From Adineta ricciae (Eukaryota > Rotifera > Eurotatoria > Adinetida > Adinetidae), in NCBI GenBank assembly GCA_905250025.1, contig CAJNOJ010000015.1:558001-622000 (forward strand): 64,000 nt of DNA, read 5' to 3'. The first letter of the stretch is position 1. Each line of letters opens with the position of its first letter. The notes below the pieces were generated by a model. That model saw nothing but the letters and a program-made list of their open reading frames with translations. It made no database searches and had not been told where the DNA came from. Shown piece after piece: positions 53,103 to 64,000 of the stretch. The position numbers and the translations under genes are program-made.

Positions 53103-55409
53103 GCGTTCGCAAGAAAATATTGTCGATTACTGAAATACTCCTGAGTCAAATGATTATGTATATTAGTAGAAGTTGAAACAGTCTGAATATAATTAGTCGT
53201 TATGGATGAAAAAGTATTGTAACGATGCTTGTGAGAAGTGATCCAAACTTAACGTCAGGCAAACTCGAGTCCATCGTCCATAGTTTATATACTATTGTGA
53301 TGCATAACATATTTCGCGAGATGTCGTTTCACATCGAACTATCTTGGATAGAACTTGCATTTATTTCAGATTTCTTTTTGCATACTTTCTCCTACTATAG
53401 TACAATTTATTGCCCATAAAAGTTAAATTAACTTGTTACCATCGACATTATTAGTCTAATCTTTTTCGTCGATTTACCATGATGCACAGCACGAAACACA
53501 TGAATTTACCATGCTTCAATTCATATTGAACTATTCCCTGAACATTGCAAATCTCTTCATTGCTATTTGATAAAAACAAATACTGATACGTTCTTGTTTA
53601 CTGTTCACTGTATAGCACTTGTAAATGGATAGCACAGGACATCAATACAGGTTAGTTCATAAGTGAAAACGATTCTTAAAAACTCATTCATATAGCTTTA
53701 ATTTTACCGTTTGACAAGACGACGCCATAAGTGTTTAGAATGTTAATACAATTGAAGCAGCGAATTTGGATATCGAAAAGCCGTAGTTTTTCTTATTGAT
53801 TTTATGAAAATAACTACATGTGTCAAAAACACTTGTTCATGAAAGCTATTGACAAAAAAAAACAGGTAAGACAACTATAATAGTGAGCCGTTTCTTGGCA
53901 TATGTTCTCTAATATGTAAATCAAATACACAGTTCCTTAATAAAACATGAAGTAAGACACAATCGGTTTCTGTTGAGAACTATGTTTTTTCGATCACCAT
54001 CTAGTTGTGGGAAGATCAGCTGTATCAAGATGACTTTACAACTGTGTATTGCTAATATTCATGGATGTATTTTTTTACGAGCGGTAACTAAAGAATAGAA
54101 GTTTTTTGTCTCATAAGAATGAAGAGAACGAACTTTCAGATAACCACTAATTTATTATACATTCACGATATATGTAGTAAGTCATAAACGAGTTGCAGAA
54201 AAGGGACAAATTTGTCGCTAATAGAAATTCAAATATAGATTCGCCTTCTAATTTGCTCAAATCATCTATCATAAAAATAAATCAGCTGTCACAGGTTTTC
54301 GTATTTGATTTACTTCAGCGAGTCGTTACTTTTCCATCATTCAAACAGCGATGTCGTGCCGCATTTTCTAATAGAGGAAATGCTTTCGAACAAAAAAGTT
54401 GTGTCCAGAACATGTGGAAATACCCTGTAATAAAAACAATAAACTGTAGATGTGAACTTTGTTTCTGTTTCCTAATTCGATATGTTAATTTCTCATGTCG
54501 ACTCATGTTTGACATTGACTGAAAAGCGACAAAAACATATTTGTTTGTCTTGCTTTTTCTTATTGGATAATTGACATTTTTATTTAAAAATCGATAGCAT
54601 TGAGGTAGTTAACTCATGCATGAACATCAAATCTTCTTTAAGCTACACGTTTCTATAGAACAAGGTTTCATAGATTATCACCAGTAGTAACGGTAGTTCT
54701 TCGAGTCGAGTGCATACTAAACCGAAATCATTCTATATATCATTGACAAGACCAGAAGAGATGTACGGATAATAAATAACAGCTTTGAATCCAGTATAAT
54801 CATGAAATTTGATTGACGTTAAATCAAAGAAACGCATTGAAATAAACATGGAATTTCCTTGCTACTAAATATAGAGTAATTCTAATGATGGAGAAATACT
54901 GAGAGATCAAACGGCACTGAACAGACTTTCTTCGCCTAGAATATATTTTAACTAAATCACACACAGAATACCAAATCGCTACTGCATACAATCACATCTT
55001 CTTTCCTCTTATAAGGTTTCCAACTGTTTCCATAACACAATAGATAGGAACAGCAAACCTTTTTCGTACACATCATGTAGAAATATATTCTCAAAGTAGT
55101 ATTTGAAACTGAAAAAAAGACTCCTAATCCTATTCAATAGTCTGTAAATACTCCCGGAGTGACGTTACGCTTTTAGAAGTGTTTCAATGATAAGAGTCGA
55201 AATATTAGATTTGTTTTATCATCGCACACTTATTGATACGTACATATTATTTGATTAAGAAGGAAAATGAATGAAATTTATTTGATGTTTTCACGCATAA
55301 ACAGTTTTAAAGATCTTATTTGAACATATTGATCTTGATCGAGAGTAAACGAACGCAAAATGTCGTATCTGAATGTCTATGAAAACATAGAATTCATTTT
55401 TTTGTGTAT
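53103..55409. other. Long AT-rich intergenic
   Basis: About 2.3 kb between the DNAJC11 start and the EF-hand-like gene stop. A 109-codon plus-strand frame (54193-54522) and its antisense have no recognisable features. I see no tRNA, repeat array or domain. Confidence 0.45.
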
Positions 55410-55952
55410 TCAAACTAAGAAATCTTGATAGGGATCATTGGACGTCATATATTTGACGAATTCTTCTCTTGTCACTTTCGCTTTATCAGTTCCACCACAG
55501 ATTTCAAGCCAGACCTCTTCAGGTTGATCAACTTTCTTGATACCATAGAATTCATTGATGCATTGTATGACTTTCTGTCCATATTTACGTGAAACATTTT
55601 CATGATCTGCACCTTTTGGATTATGTGTATCGATAACATATGCGAGTCGAGCAGCACCATCCATTGTTTCGCTCAGCATAACTACACAAGAGAAAAGCTG
55701 TTCGGTGGAGAGTTTGCCATCTTCTTCGAAAATTCCAAGTGCGACATCCACTTGCTTTTGATTATCAAAACCGACACCCATCTGATTGATGAAATGACGA
55801 CAATCTGCCCTACTTACAAGGACTGGATTTTCGCTTCCATGTTTACGTTTACTCTCTTCATGCATATCCAAAAAACTTTGCCGTTTTATACCAGTTATTT
55901 CTTCCAAACGTTTCATTTCCAAAGATGATCGATTACTGTTTGAGTTTCCCAT
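55410..55952 (-). CDS. N-myristoylated EF-hand-like protein, intronless
   Basis: A 180-residue product. The start at 55952 is chosen because it gives MGNSNSNRSS, a classic N-myristoylation signal as in calcineurin B and neuronal calcium sensors; the frame continues upstream with no better start. The chain is helical with EF-hand spacing: FINQMGVGFDNQKQVDVAL, IFEEDGKLSTEQLFSCVVML, LAYVIDTHNPKGADHENVS, and ICGGTDKAKVTREEFVKYM. The loops are degenerate: none has a full DxDxDG pattern, and EEDGKLSTEQ is the closest. A membrane-associated calcium-sensor-like protein with weak or lost Ca binding is inferred. Exact subfamily not assigned. Confidence 0.7.
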   Translation of the reverse strand: MGNSNSNRSSLEMKRLEEITGIKRQSFLDMHEESKRKHGSENPVLVSRADCRHFINQMGVGFDNQKQVDVALGIFEEDGKLSTEQLFSCVVMLSETMDGAARLAYVIDTHNPKGADHENVSRKYGQKVIQCINEFYGIKKVDQPEEVWLEICGGTDKAKVTREEFVKYMTSNDPYQDFLV

Positions 55953-56161
55953 CGTATTACTGACTCTTTCGACGGCAATTCGAAAAAGAAATGAATAGGA
56001 GATAAAACAAACATTGATACTGCTCAATGAGCTGTGACGAAGTATTATTTGTCCTCACTTTAAGCCGAATGCGTTGCTCTAAAGAGTTATGACAACGCTA
56101 TCGAGTGCTATTTCTTATACACGGCTGTATCAGCACTATATCGTGAACTCTACAGCTGTCT

Positions 56162-56297
56162 TTAATTAGCACGTCTATTCGTTATCTCAGCGAATATTTG
56201 ATAAGCTAAATGAACGTAGGAAAAATCCTTGTTGATGCGTCCTTCCTTCAAAACTATGTAGACGCAGCCATTTGCATCAGTAGTGACATCACGTAGT
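56162..56297 (-). pseudogene. Orphan terminal exon, unknown gene (tentative)
   Basis: After an acceptor (TTATCAATAACAG), 136 bp read in one frame to a stop: LRDVTTDANGCVYIVLKEGR, then INKDFSYVHLAYQIFAEI. The start loosely recalls the RLRDV-type end of PQQ/soluble sugar dehydrogenase beta-propellers. No partner exon is visible upstream, where the RUN-FYVE gene starts on the opposite strand. It may be a decayed exon or chance. Confidence 0.25.
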
Positions 56298-56400
56298 CTG
56301 TTATTGATAAAATCAATCACCAATCAAAATCGAATGAGGTATAATACATGAGTAAGAAAAGAAAGCACATGAGTTATATGTCATCTCTCATTCGTTTACA

Positions 56401-58963
56401 ATGTCTTTACAAGATACTCGCAAATTATCGTCTATATTGCGATCAATTGAAATACTTGAAAGTAGGTTCAATTCCTGGCTATAATCGGAGCTAAAAAATG
56501 AATATTCAATGATTGTAGATAAAGCAAATGTGATCTACACTGAATATACAACATCGAACAACGAAATCGATCGTTTACAATCGATATTGATCGATGACAC
56601 AAATACACATTTGCAAATCTTTTTTCAACATCTCGAACGTTTATTACAAATTGACTTACGAAGTATAATCCGGAACCAGCAAAGAACTTCGTTTTGCATC
56701 TTGTATGTTCATCTTTAGATCGAAAATCATTACTCAATACTCAGAGAAATTATTGGGATTTCTTTCTTCGAGCACTGAAAGAAAGTAAAGGTCTGTATGA
56801 GACTGTGCTCTACGTTCTCAACACTCAAGAAGTTAAAACATCGATTGGTCGTGGCCGATTATTTCTCCGCTTTTGTTTACAAAATCATCGTCTAGGTGAC
56901 GTCATACAGCAGAGTTTCATGCTCACTAAAACTGTTCAGTAAGATATCCTATCGGATCGAATCGAACAAAACAAACAGTACAATTGGTTTCTTTTTTGTA
57001 GTCAATTTTATCACACGGACTGCTTTTGGTTGAAATCAGTCTATATAAATCGTATTGTTCAAGCGTTATATCAATTGAACGATGTGAGTTTTGATCTTCT
57101 TTCGAACTCGCAGTATCAATTGGATGTTTGTTGGCCTACATCAGAGTAAAATTCCGCGATTTAAATGGAAAATTTCATGAGATAGAATCTTTTTTTCTAT
57201 AGATCTGTTGATCTACGATCAAAGCATTTATCTGAAGCGACTTCACGACTACGTACCGATAGTATCTCAAGTTTCATATCAATGGTACGTAATTGCACGT
57301 GAATGTACTTTTTTATTTGATAAAACTCGAGTCTTTTCTAGGATAGTATTTCTTCTCAATCGATGATAGCGTCATCTTGTCCAATGACAATGTCGTGTCT
57401 GCATGTAAACAAAAATTCTTACCGTTTGATAATCCATGAAATGGTTTTCTCGTTTAGAATCTCGAAGCGTCAATAAATGAAGCGAATTCACCTTATTCAA
57501 TCTCATCTATTGATGAATATCCAGAAAATACCTTAAGCTATTGGAAAGAACGGTAAATATGCGTTCAAAGAAAGTCTTCTTTTAGCCAAAAACGTGATTT
57601 TCATGATAGTTGCCATCAACTGGAAGTTCAGTTGCAATCGAATCATGAACAGCCGTCAACAACCGACGTGGAAGTTCAATGTGCTGTTGATAAACATGAT
57701 GAAACAAGTCAAACAGCCGACGATGATGATAATATTGATGTTCCTCATGTTGATGAGAATCTCAAATCTGAAATTGAACTTTTGAAAAGCGATATTAATG
57801 ATCTCAATTTCCAACTTTCAACCATGATGATTCAACATACGTCAAACGAAAATGTAAGCTCGACAGAAAACGGTCTGATGAAATCCTAAGTTGAATATTG
57901 TTTCATCACTAGAAAATGAAAGATCGTGAACGTGAAGTAGCCAAGTATAAAGCGCTATTAGAGACAAAGGAAAAACTCGTCAATGAATTACAACGAAAAT
58001 TGGATGAACAAGGAAAACATATCAAATCGATTGTTTGTATTTTTAACATGGAACAACAGAATCTAGATTTGTACTTGTAGCAAGAACAACATGCAGTTCA
58101 AACAGCTAAACAAGAGAAACGCATTGACCAACTGGCATGTGAAGTGCAGAAAGTAAGATGAGGAAAACTTACCATTGTGATGAACACCAAGTGTTGAATT
58201 TAGACAACAAAGCTACTTGAAAACGAACGATTGACATCCAAAAATGAACGAGTAAGAAACGAATGAATTCTGACTTGTCAATCATTGACGATACTTGTAG
58301 AATGAGCATAATAAAATCCAAGAGCAACTAGAAGCTTCTATTCAAGAGAAAACACTCGACTTCGAAGAAATGAAACGTCGATTAGTGAAAGCAGTTCGGT
58401 AAGCAACAGCCGAACCATCGATATCTTAGTTTAAGTCTTTTGATTTGGTAGTGAAAAAGCTGATTTGTTCAATTCGATCTATAACTATGAAGTTAAACTT
58501 GAAGAAGAGCAATCAAAACAATGGATACACGAAGATGATGTGTCAAAATGTACAAAATGTGACACAGCATTTGGATGGACTCTACGAAAAGTATATTTCA
58601 TCCTCTTCCCTTCCCGTGTTTTTTTCTCTGTATACTATCATTTTAGTACCGTTGTCGTCAGTGTCAAGGAATCTTTTGTTATTATTGTTGCAATCACTGG
58701 CGACCAGGTGCAACACCGAGGTAAGATTTCGTGCTATAAGGTAGTTCAATGAGACATTTTTATTCTATTCTAGCACTCAACATCGTCTATGCAATTTCTG
58801 CTATGAAAAATATGCTAAAGAATCTCTCACGTCCAATTATACAATGTTGGATGATCCTGAGAAAGAAAATGAACCAACAACTGATGTTAATCTCAAGTTC
58901 GAAGTACGATCTGAACGATTGAACTCATCCGCAGATACTTCTCCACTACCTGAAGAACATTAA
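56401..58963 (+). CDS. RUN and FYVE domain-containing protein (RUFY-like)
   Basis: The RUN-domain pieces are LQIFFQHLERLLQ, NYWDFFLRALKESKG, EVKTSIGRGRLFLRFCLQNHRLGDVIQ and QFYHTDCFWLKSVYINRIVQALYQL. They match RUFY (VGRARAWLRLALMQKKLSDY, FYEPWALM). Next come a Ser-rich linker, an acidic stretch, coiled coil (LKSEIELLKSDINDLNFQL, DREREVAKYKALLETKEKL) and a C-terminal FYVE finger: WIHEDDVSKCTKCDTAFGW, RKYRCRQCQGIFC, HRLCNFC. Such proteins are endosomal Rab/Rap effectors. The start at 56401 is provisional. The first apparent intron is only 29 bp, and between about 56650 and 56700 the frame changes without a normal intron. Poly(A) signal AATAAA at 59045; the downstream EXOC8 gene is convergent. 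Confidence 0.8.
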
Positions 58964-59208
58964 ATCACGCGAATCATATGTAAATACTCTTCTCCTTTGT
59001 GGATAATTTTATTTTTATAAGTTATCATGTTACAAATGTATGTCAATAAACGATATATGGGTAGTATTTTATGTACATATATAAACCGTTGCATCTATGA
59101 GTGAAGAAAAGAGAAGACATTTGCTATCTGGAATTTAATTTTGGCAAAGCGAGGAGAATAATTTATTGCTATAATTAAACAAAAGAACACAAATAAAAGA
59201 TAAAAAAA

Positions 59209-61572
59209 TCATTTCTCGGCAGCAGCCATTTCTTTCAATTTCGACATTTTCTCATAGACTTTTGTGAAATATTTGACGGAATGACCAACTTTTGGTCGAT
59301 AAAGTGTGTCGACATAATGAAAAAGATGATTCAACGAAAAATCCACGTTTTTCATTATGAAATTCTTCAATTGTTTATCATTGCTCGTTTGTAACTTTTG
59401 TAATGCACGTTCGTAGTACTTCAAATGTAATTTGATCAATTCCACGAGAGCTTCGACAATCGTTTGGTTAATTAGCGAATAATGAATTTTAAATAAATCT
59501 CGTGAAAAAGTTAAGTAAGCCTTGGCGAATAGTAGTGTACTCGGAGCTAAATGTATCTGAGTGACTTCATTCGTGGTTGTCAGAAAAGGTTGAAGGAATT
59601 TTTGACTATCGAGACCCAATTCTCGGAATTCGAAATACAATTGATCTAAACGATCCTGTGTTTGCAGTGTTACAGATATCCACTTCTCATCTCGATGTCT
59701 CTGTCGTAGAGTATCGATAATCACGTCTTTTTGCGTATTGATGATTTGGATCAGTAATTGTTCAAGTTGTTCTTCGAACATGAATTTCACATCGATTAAT
59801 TTCGAAGAGAATTCATTCGCTTTGGTCAGTAAGATGTGAATATTCTTCATGGAAAAAGTGAAATTTTTTGTACTAATGTACTGTTGGTTATGCAGAATGG
59901 TGATTAGCTTTTCGATTTCACTCGACATCCAGACAATGAACTTGGTAAATGTCGATTTTTGATCTTTGAAAATTTCTACAAATTCGTAATAACTATCGAC
60001 CAGTCGAGTGAAGAATGTATTAGCGAAATTCTCCACGAAAACAACATTGAGTTCTTCTAATTTAGTTTGCTTCAGCGTATTTCTCATTAATGACAGCTGA
60101 ATGGTGATAAATAAATCACTGAAGATAAAAACTGACATGAAAATGAGATACATTTTATCTGAAATCACTTACCAAGCTTTCGGAACGTAACCAAGTTGTT
60201 TCAATGTTTGTATATGATGATAGTAATGCTTTAGCAGATTTGTTGAGCAGCCTCGATCGCAAATATTCTGAATTTCTTTTTCAATAAGTTTACATAATTC
60301 TTGTTCTTTGATTTGTACCCCTTTTGTATACTCGTCGACGAAATGCATTGGTTGTTGAGAATGACCTTGCAGAAATTGACGAACATAGTTTCTTGCACGA
60401 AGGATCAATTCTAATGCTTGATCGAAATTTCTCTCGGCAAGAAGTATAACAAGGTTTTCTTGAGTATCACTGATCCAATCTTCAGCGTAGAAATCCTCTT
60501 CGAATAATTGTAATTGTTGCTGTTGGATAGACGATCGATCATTACCGGACGATGAGATAGACGTTGGCGATGTCGATAATCGACCGGCCTCGGTGTGTAA
60601 CAATGACCCGCGTCTTTGCTGAGGGTAGAGTGCACTCTCGAACATCTCCATCCAATGTTTTTTACTTTGGGCATTGTCGCACATCAGTGTATGTGTCTCT
60701 AGATTGTGTTTAATAGAGAATGAGTTGCGTAGTACATCGTCTTTGACATTGATCAGTTGAATTGCTGACGACTGAACCTGCTTATTTTGATTGGCATTAC
60801 GATTGTTATTCATTCCAGTCACTGGTTGATGTAGTTTTATAACTTGATCAACATCGTAGGCAGTCGCTGTACGAATGTTTGATGATTTAGCGATGATGAA
60901 ACAATCGCTGAACAGAAGACCGTAACATTGATGTGTAACATAAGACGCTGGTAATTTAGATGTCGAACTCCCTTTAGTTTGTGGTTTGGTGGAAAGATTC
61001 TCCAGTTTGACTTCTAGTAATTTGCCACTATGAATTAAACGACGTTCGGGGCTGACGGAAACAAGACCTAAGCTTTGACAGTGATGCAGCAAAGTTTCCC
61101 ATGATTCTGTATCGGATGTTTCTGATGTATCGGCCTAGAAGATTAGGAATCTTCAGTTTTCACATTCACGGCCCATCTCATTCATTCTCTTACCTTGCTC
61201 TCGACATTCAGTAATTCTTTGACAGTATTCAGTAATTGTTTTTCATCAGCCAATAAGGAATGTAATTGATAGACTTCTGATTCTAGTGACGAGACTTCTT
61301 TCGCTGTTTCGATGAATTTTGTATGATTGCGGTAGACATTGTGTTTCAATTCAGTTTTTGCTTCACTTGATATAAGATGCATTCGTCGTTTCATGTTCAT
61401 TAAATCAGCGCTGCCGATCGATTTCGATGCTGAAATGAAATCACTTATTACCATCGAAAGTTTTCATCGGTTGATCTTTTCACTTACCAATCGATTGTAC
61501 AAATGACTCAGGTTCGAATTTCGGTTCCAGAAATCGAGCACGAAATCCATGATCTGCATCACTAAACTCCAT
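59209..61572 (-). CDS. EXOC8: EXOC8 / Exo84 exocyst subunit
   Basis: Start MEFSDADHGFRARFLEPKFE at 61572. Exon 1 ends just after SFVQSI and continues with ASKSIGSADLMNMKRRM. The N-terminal coiled region (HTKFIETAKEVSSLESEVYQLHSLLADEKQLL) is the Vps51/Exo84 type. A PH domain follows in 61092-60169 (ERRLIHSGKLLEVKLENL, CYGLLFSDCFIIAK, KHWMEMFESALY). The C-terminal cullin-repeat-like helices come next (ENLVILLAERNFDQALELILRARNYV, LNVVFVENFANTFFTRLVDSYYEF) and end MAAAEK. This domain order is that of EXOC8, the Ral effector of the exocyst that tethers secretory vesicles at the plasma membrane. Four or five exons. Confidence 0.9.
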
Positions 61573-61648
61573 TTCTATCTGAAAAAAAAATAACATCAAG
61601 AAAGACTTTAGTTTACTTTTATTTTTATTAAAAGAAAATCAGTAAAAA

Positions 61649-62362
61649 TCAATGTCGAAGTCGAGCGCCGAATATCAAACTTCCAACCCGAACAATTGTG
61701 CTTCCAACTTGAATTGCACGCTCGTAATCGTGAGACATTCCCATAGAAAGTTCAATATCGTCTATAGAAAGATTAAATTTCTCGCATAGCTCTTTTCGAC
61801 ATTGAATCAACACATGAAAATCAGAATCATCCGCAGCGTTTACGTTGTCCAATAAACCAATTGTCATCAAACCTTGACAGTTCAGTTGTGTACAGTTGGT
61901 TTTCACATGCTCATACAGAGCGAGAAAATCGTCTTTAGATATGCCCGATTTTTGTGCTTCCTGACTTGTATTGACTTGTAAAAGAATATTCAATGTTTTC
62001 GATTGTTGTTTCAGACTATTATTGATACGATTAGCCAATTCGATTGAATCGATAGTTTGTATACAATACAGATTTGGTACACGAGTTAAAACACGACTAA
62101 CTTTGTTACTTTGTAGATGACCAACAAGATGCCAGCGTATCTCGGAACACTCGGTGAGAATTACGTTATCGTTTGCTTTGGTTTCTAATTCATCAACATA
62201 ATTTTCTCCAAAGTCACGTTGGCCTGCTTTATATAGTTCAATAATATTTTCGACAGGTTTGGTTTTAGAGATTGCTATCAATCGAACAGGCTTTTGATTG
62301 GCGGGTGTTGCTTCTCGAATACGTTGAAGAACGGTTTTGAAGTTCTCGACTAGATCGCTCAT
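61649..62362 (-). CDS. PLPBP: PLP homeostasis protein (PLPBP / YggS / PROSC family)
   Basis: A 237-residue, effectively intronless CDS starting MSDLVENFKTVLQRIREATP; the frame upstream would need GTG. It has the full family signature: PVRLIAISKTKPVENI with the PLP-binding Lys, DFGENYVDELETKA, IRWHLVGHLQSNKV, CIQTIDSIELANRINN, LNILLQVNTSQEAQKSG, GLMTIGLLDN, LSMGMSHDYERAIQVGSTIVRVGSLIFGAR. The protein is a fold-type III PLP-binding chaperone that buffers free pyridoxal phosphate in cytosol and mitochondria. The length fits bacterial and animal members. A noncoding or short 5' exon through the acceptor at about 62391 is possible. It lies tail to head with EXOC8, both on the minus strand. Confidence 0.95.
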   Translation of the reverse strand: MSDLVENFKTVLQRIREATPANQKPVRLIAISKTKPVENIIELYKAGQRDFGENYVDELETKANDNVILTECSEIRWHLVGHLQSNKVSRVLTRVPNLYCIQTIDSIELANRINNSLKQQSKTLNILLQVNTSQEAQKSGISKDDFLALYEHVKTNCTQLNCQGLMTIGLLDNVNAADDSDFHVLIQCRKELCEKFNLSIDDIELSMGMSHDYERAIQVGSTIVRVGSLIFGARLRH

Positions 62363-64000
62363 GATTGAACTTTGACTGTGAAATAAATCTGAAAGTAGAG
62401 ACACGGATGATTGAGTATGATCCGTATGCTTTTACCACTGATACTTGACGGCGAGAATATCGTCTTTCGTATTTGAAAATATATGTGTATGTTTGCATCT
62501 CATTCTTATCTATTTGAAGCTATCTATCGTTTTTCTTTCTTTTCTTTCGTTTATTATTGAATGCTGTCGAGAAGCTATTGCAGGTGCAGTATGCTATGGG
62601 CAATTTACATGTTAATGCTTGCACGATGATTCTAATATAAACAAAGAGCAAGAGACCGGTAGCACCTGATGAAATAAAGACAAAAAGAATAAGAGAAAAA
62701 AGTAAATTGGTCTTCAATCGAGCATGAAATCTCCCTCCGATTATGAGAAAAAGAGGGCATGAAGAGAAGAAGAGAGAAACAACGATGGAAGGAGACGCTC
62801 ATCATCTGTCCCAATGAAATTGTGAAGGAGAAGGAGAAAAAGAGAGAAAAAAGAAAGAAAAAGAAAGCAACGCGATAGCAGCAACAGATAAATCATCCTG
62901 TTTACATAGATTTATTCTTTCAATGTACGATACTACGATCCAACATAAACGATAGATCACTTGTAACGATATTAGGTTAGTATTCTGTTTCTTTTATTTT
63001 CAGTTAAACATAAACCAGTATTATCCAAATGCCCATACAGGCCCACACATGTCAGATAGAAAGATGGATACGTTGCACAGTTGCGCGCACACACACACAT
63101 CCCATCTTTTCAATGTCGGAAGCAAAAACAGCAACAGTTAACTCGCACACACACGCGCGCGTATGGTGTCTGCATCGTATCAACTGTCTTCTCCTTCTTC
63201 TCGTCTCCTTTTTTTCATACGCATATATAACTTAGGCGAAAAAAAGCTTATACGGCTGTTCAAAACTTCGTCCTCATCATCGTCATACAACGAAGTATGG
63301 TTACATATTTCGAAAATTTTCAATGCACAGTGTAAGTGTCCATCTGGTCACTAGTTCAGATTCGGATTTGTGTGGGTAAGAAAAAAGCAGAACGTATACA
63401 TATTCATGTTGTCTCAAGAGAATCAAAAGACAACTTATGACCAAATATAGAAACATATGCTATGCAATGAGATAATTTTTAACTCATGTCATGCGCCTGT
63501 GCACATAAACAGATGTCCATTTTCGAGTCATTTAGTAAATATATATGTATACATCTATGTTGAGAAGAAAAACGACACGAGTGATACAGAAAAACAACTT
63601 CTACATTTCGTTTGTTCGTCCCTCCGCACTGTACAAGTAAAGTCCATTCTTCTATTTATCTGTTTTGTCACATTGTAAGACATCGCGATTGAATAGAAAG
63701 ATGATCTTCTATACAAAAGCAAACGTGCTTATAATAAAGAATAATAATAATGATAGATTAGATAGCATATAATGTGTATGTGTTTTCTCTTCTTCTTCTC
63801 TTTTCCGACGATCGACAGACATCCAGATAGAATAGATATACAGCTGGACAAGAAGAAAGACGACGTCGAGAGACACGATTCTATTGAATGTTGTTGTAAC
63901 TTGAGTATGCGATACAAAAATGATCGACAATTTCCTTACTATGTATTTCTTTTTGTCTTTTAGATTAATACTCACAGTATGACTTCTTCCCCTAATTTGT
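62363..64000. other. Intergenic, repeat-rich, to the window edge
   Basis: About 1.6 kb upstream of PLPBP. GA/AAG runs (about 62825-62870), (CA)n at about 63085-63100 and 63146-63160, and TTC runs. The small frames on both strands are low complexity. Probably PLPBP promoter plus DNA belonging to a gene beyond the window; no exon recognised. Confidence 0.45.

Noticed and set aside
54193..54522. 109-codon plus-strand ORF in the long intergenic region
   Set aside because: No signal peptide, domain, repeats or splice partners; AT-rich chance frame is enough to explain it.

Overview
The window is eukaryotic nuclear DNA from a small, intron-rich animal genome. Genes are compact and carry many introns of about 40-65 bp with GTAAG-type donors and pyrimidine-rich acceptors. 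Intergenic DNA is AT-rich and full of simple repeats. The gene set is metazoan (GIT, EZH, EMSY, PASK, ZNF608/609-scribbler, EXOC8, ZYG11/ZER1, DNAJC11, PLPBP, PNRC, C22orf23/EVG1). Intron size, codon flavour and a nematode-like nose-resistant-to-fluoxetine acyltransferase suggest a bdelloid rotifer (Adineta/Rotaria-like). That assignment is inference; no marker gene here fixes the species. I saw no prokaryotic operons, CRISPR arrays, rRNA or convincing tRNA.

Layout. 1-2450 (+): 3' part of a ZYG11/ZER1 ubiquitin-ligase substrate receptor. 2800-5606 (-): NRF-6-type membrane acyltransferase. 6129-6719 (-): secreted protein of unknown function. 7846-11149 and 13486-16102 (-): two tandem scribbler/ZNF608-609-like nuclear proteins. 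16180-17611: an inverted repeat ending at a single N. 18824-19495 (+): intronless secreted protein. 20390-21410 (-): C22orf23/EVG1 (UPF0193). 22895-23470 (+): PNRC-like decapping/coactivator adaptor. 25496-29642 (-): GIT ArfGAP scaffold. 30231-34323 (-): EMSY-like ENT-domain protein. 34972-36866 (-): S28 serine carboxypeptidase. 37097-37460 (-): small single-pass membrane protein. 38074-41195 (-): PAS kinase. 41450-44466 (+): EZH (Polycomb H3K27 methyltransferase). 45506-46633 (+): four-TM protein fused to a dual-specificity-phosphatase-like domain. 48274-48485 (-): orphan last exon of a TIS11/ZFP36 zinc-finger protein next to a second N and a second inverted repeat. 50833-53102 (-): DNAJC11. 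55410-55952 (-): N-myristoylated EF-hand-like protein. 56401-58963 (+): RUN-FYVE protein. 59209-61572 (-): EXOC8/Exo84. 61649-62362 (-): PLPBP/YggS.

The genes do not form a shared pathway; this is ordinary eukaryotic gene order. Loose themes are nuclear regulation (scribbler pair, EMSY, EZH), mRNA decay (PNRC, TIS11) and membrane traffic (GIT, RUN-FYVE, EXOC8). The observations most worth checking are: (i) both N characters lie at the outer end of an inverted duplication, and one of these cuts a TIS11 gene; (ii) a GIT homologue whose ArfGAP arginine finger reads Leu; (iii) a membrane-anchored phosphatase-like protein with a CX5R loop but no clear general acid; (iv) a scribbler paralogue without its zinc finger; (v) an EZH with a long Ser/Arg-rich insert inside its CXC region. 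Exon coordinates are hand-derived from splice consensus and reading phase; where a full exon chain is given, all phases close.
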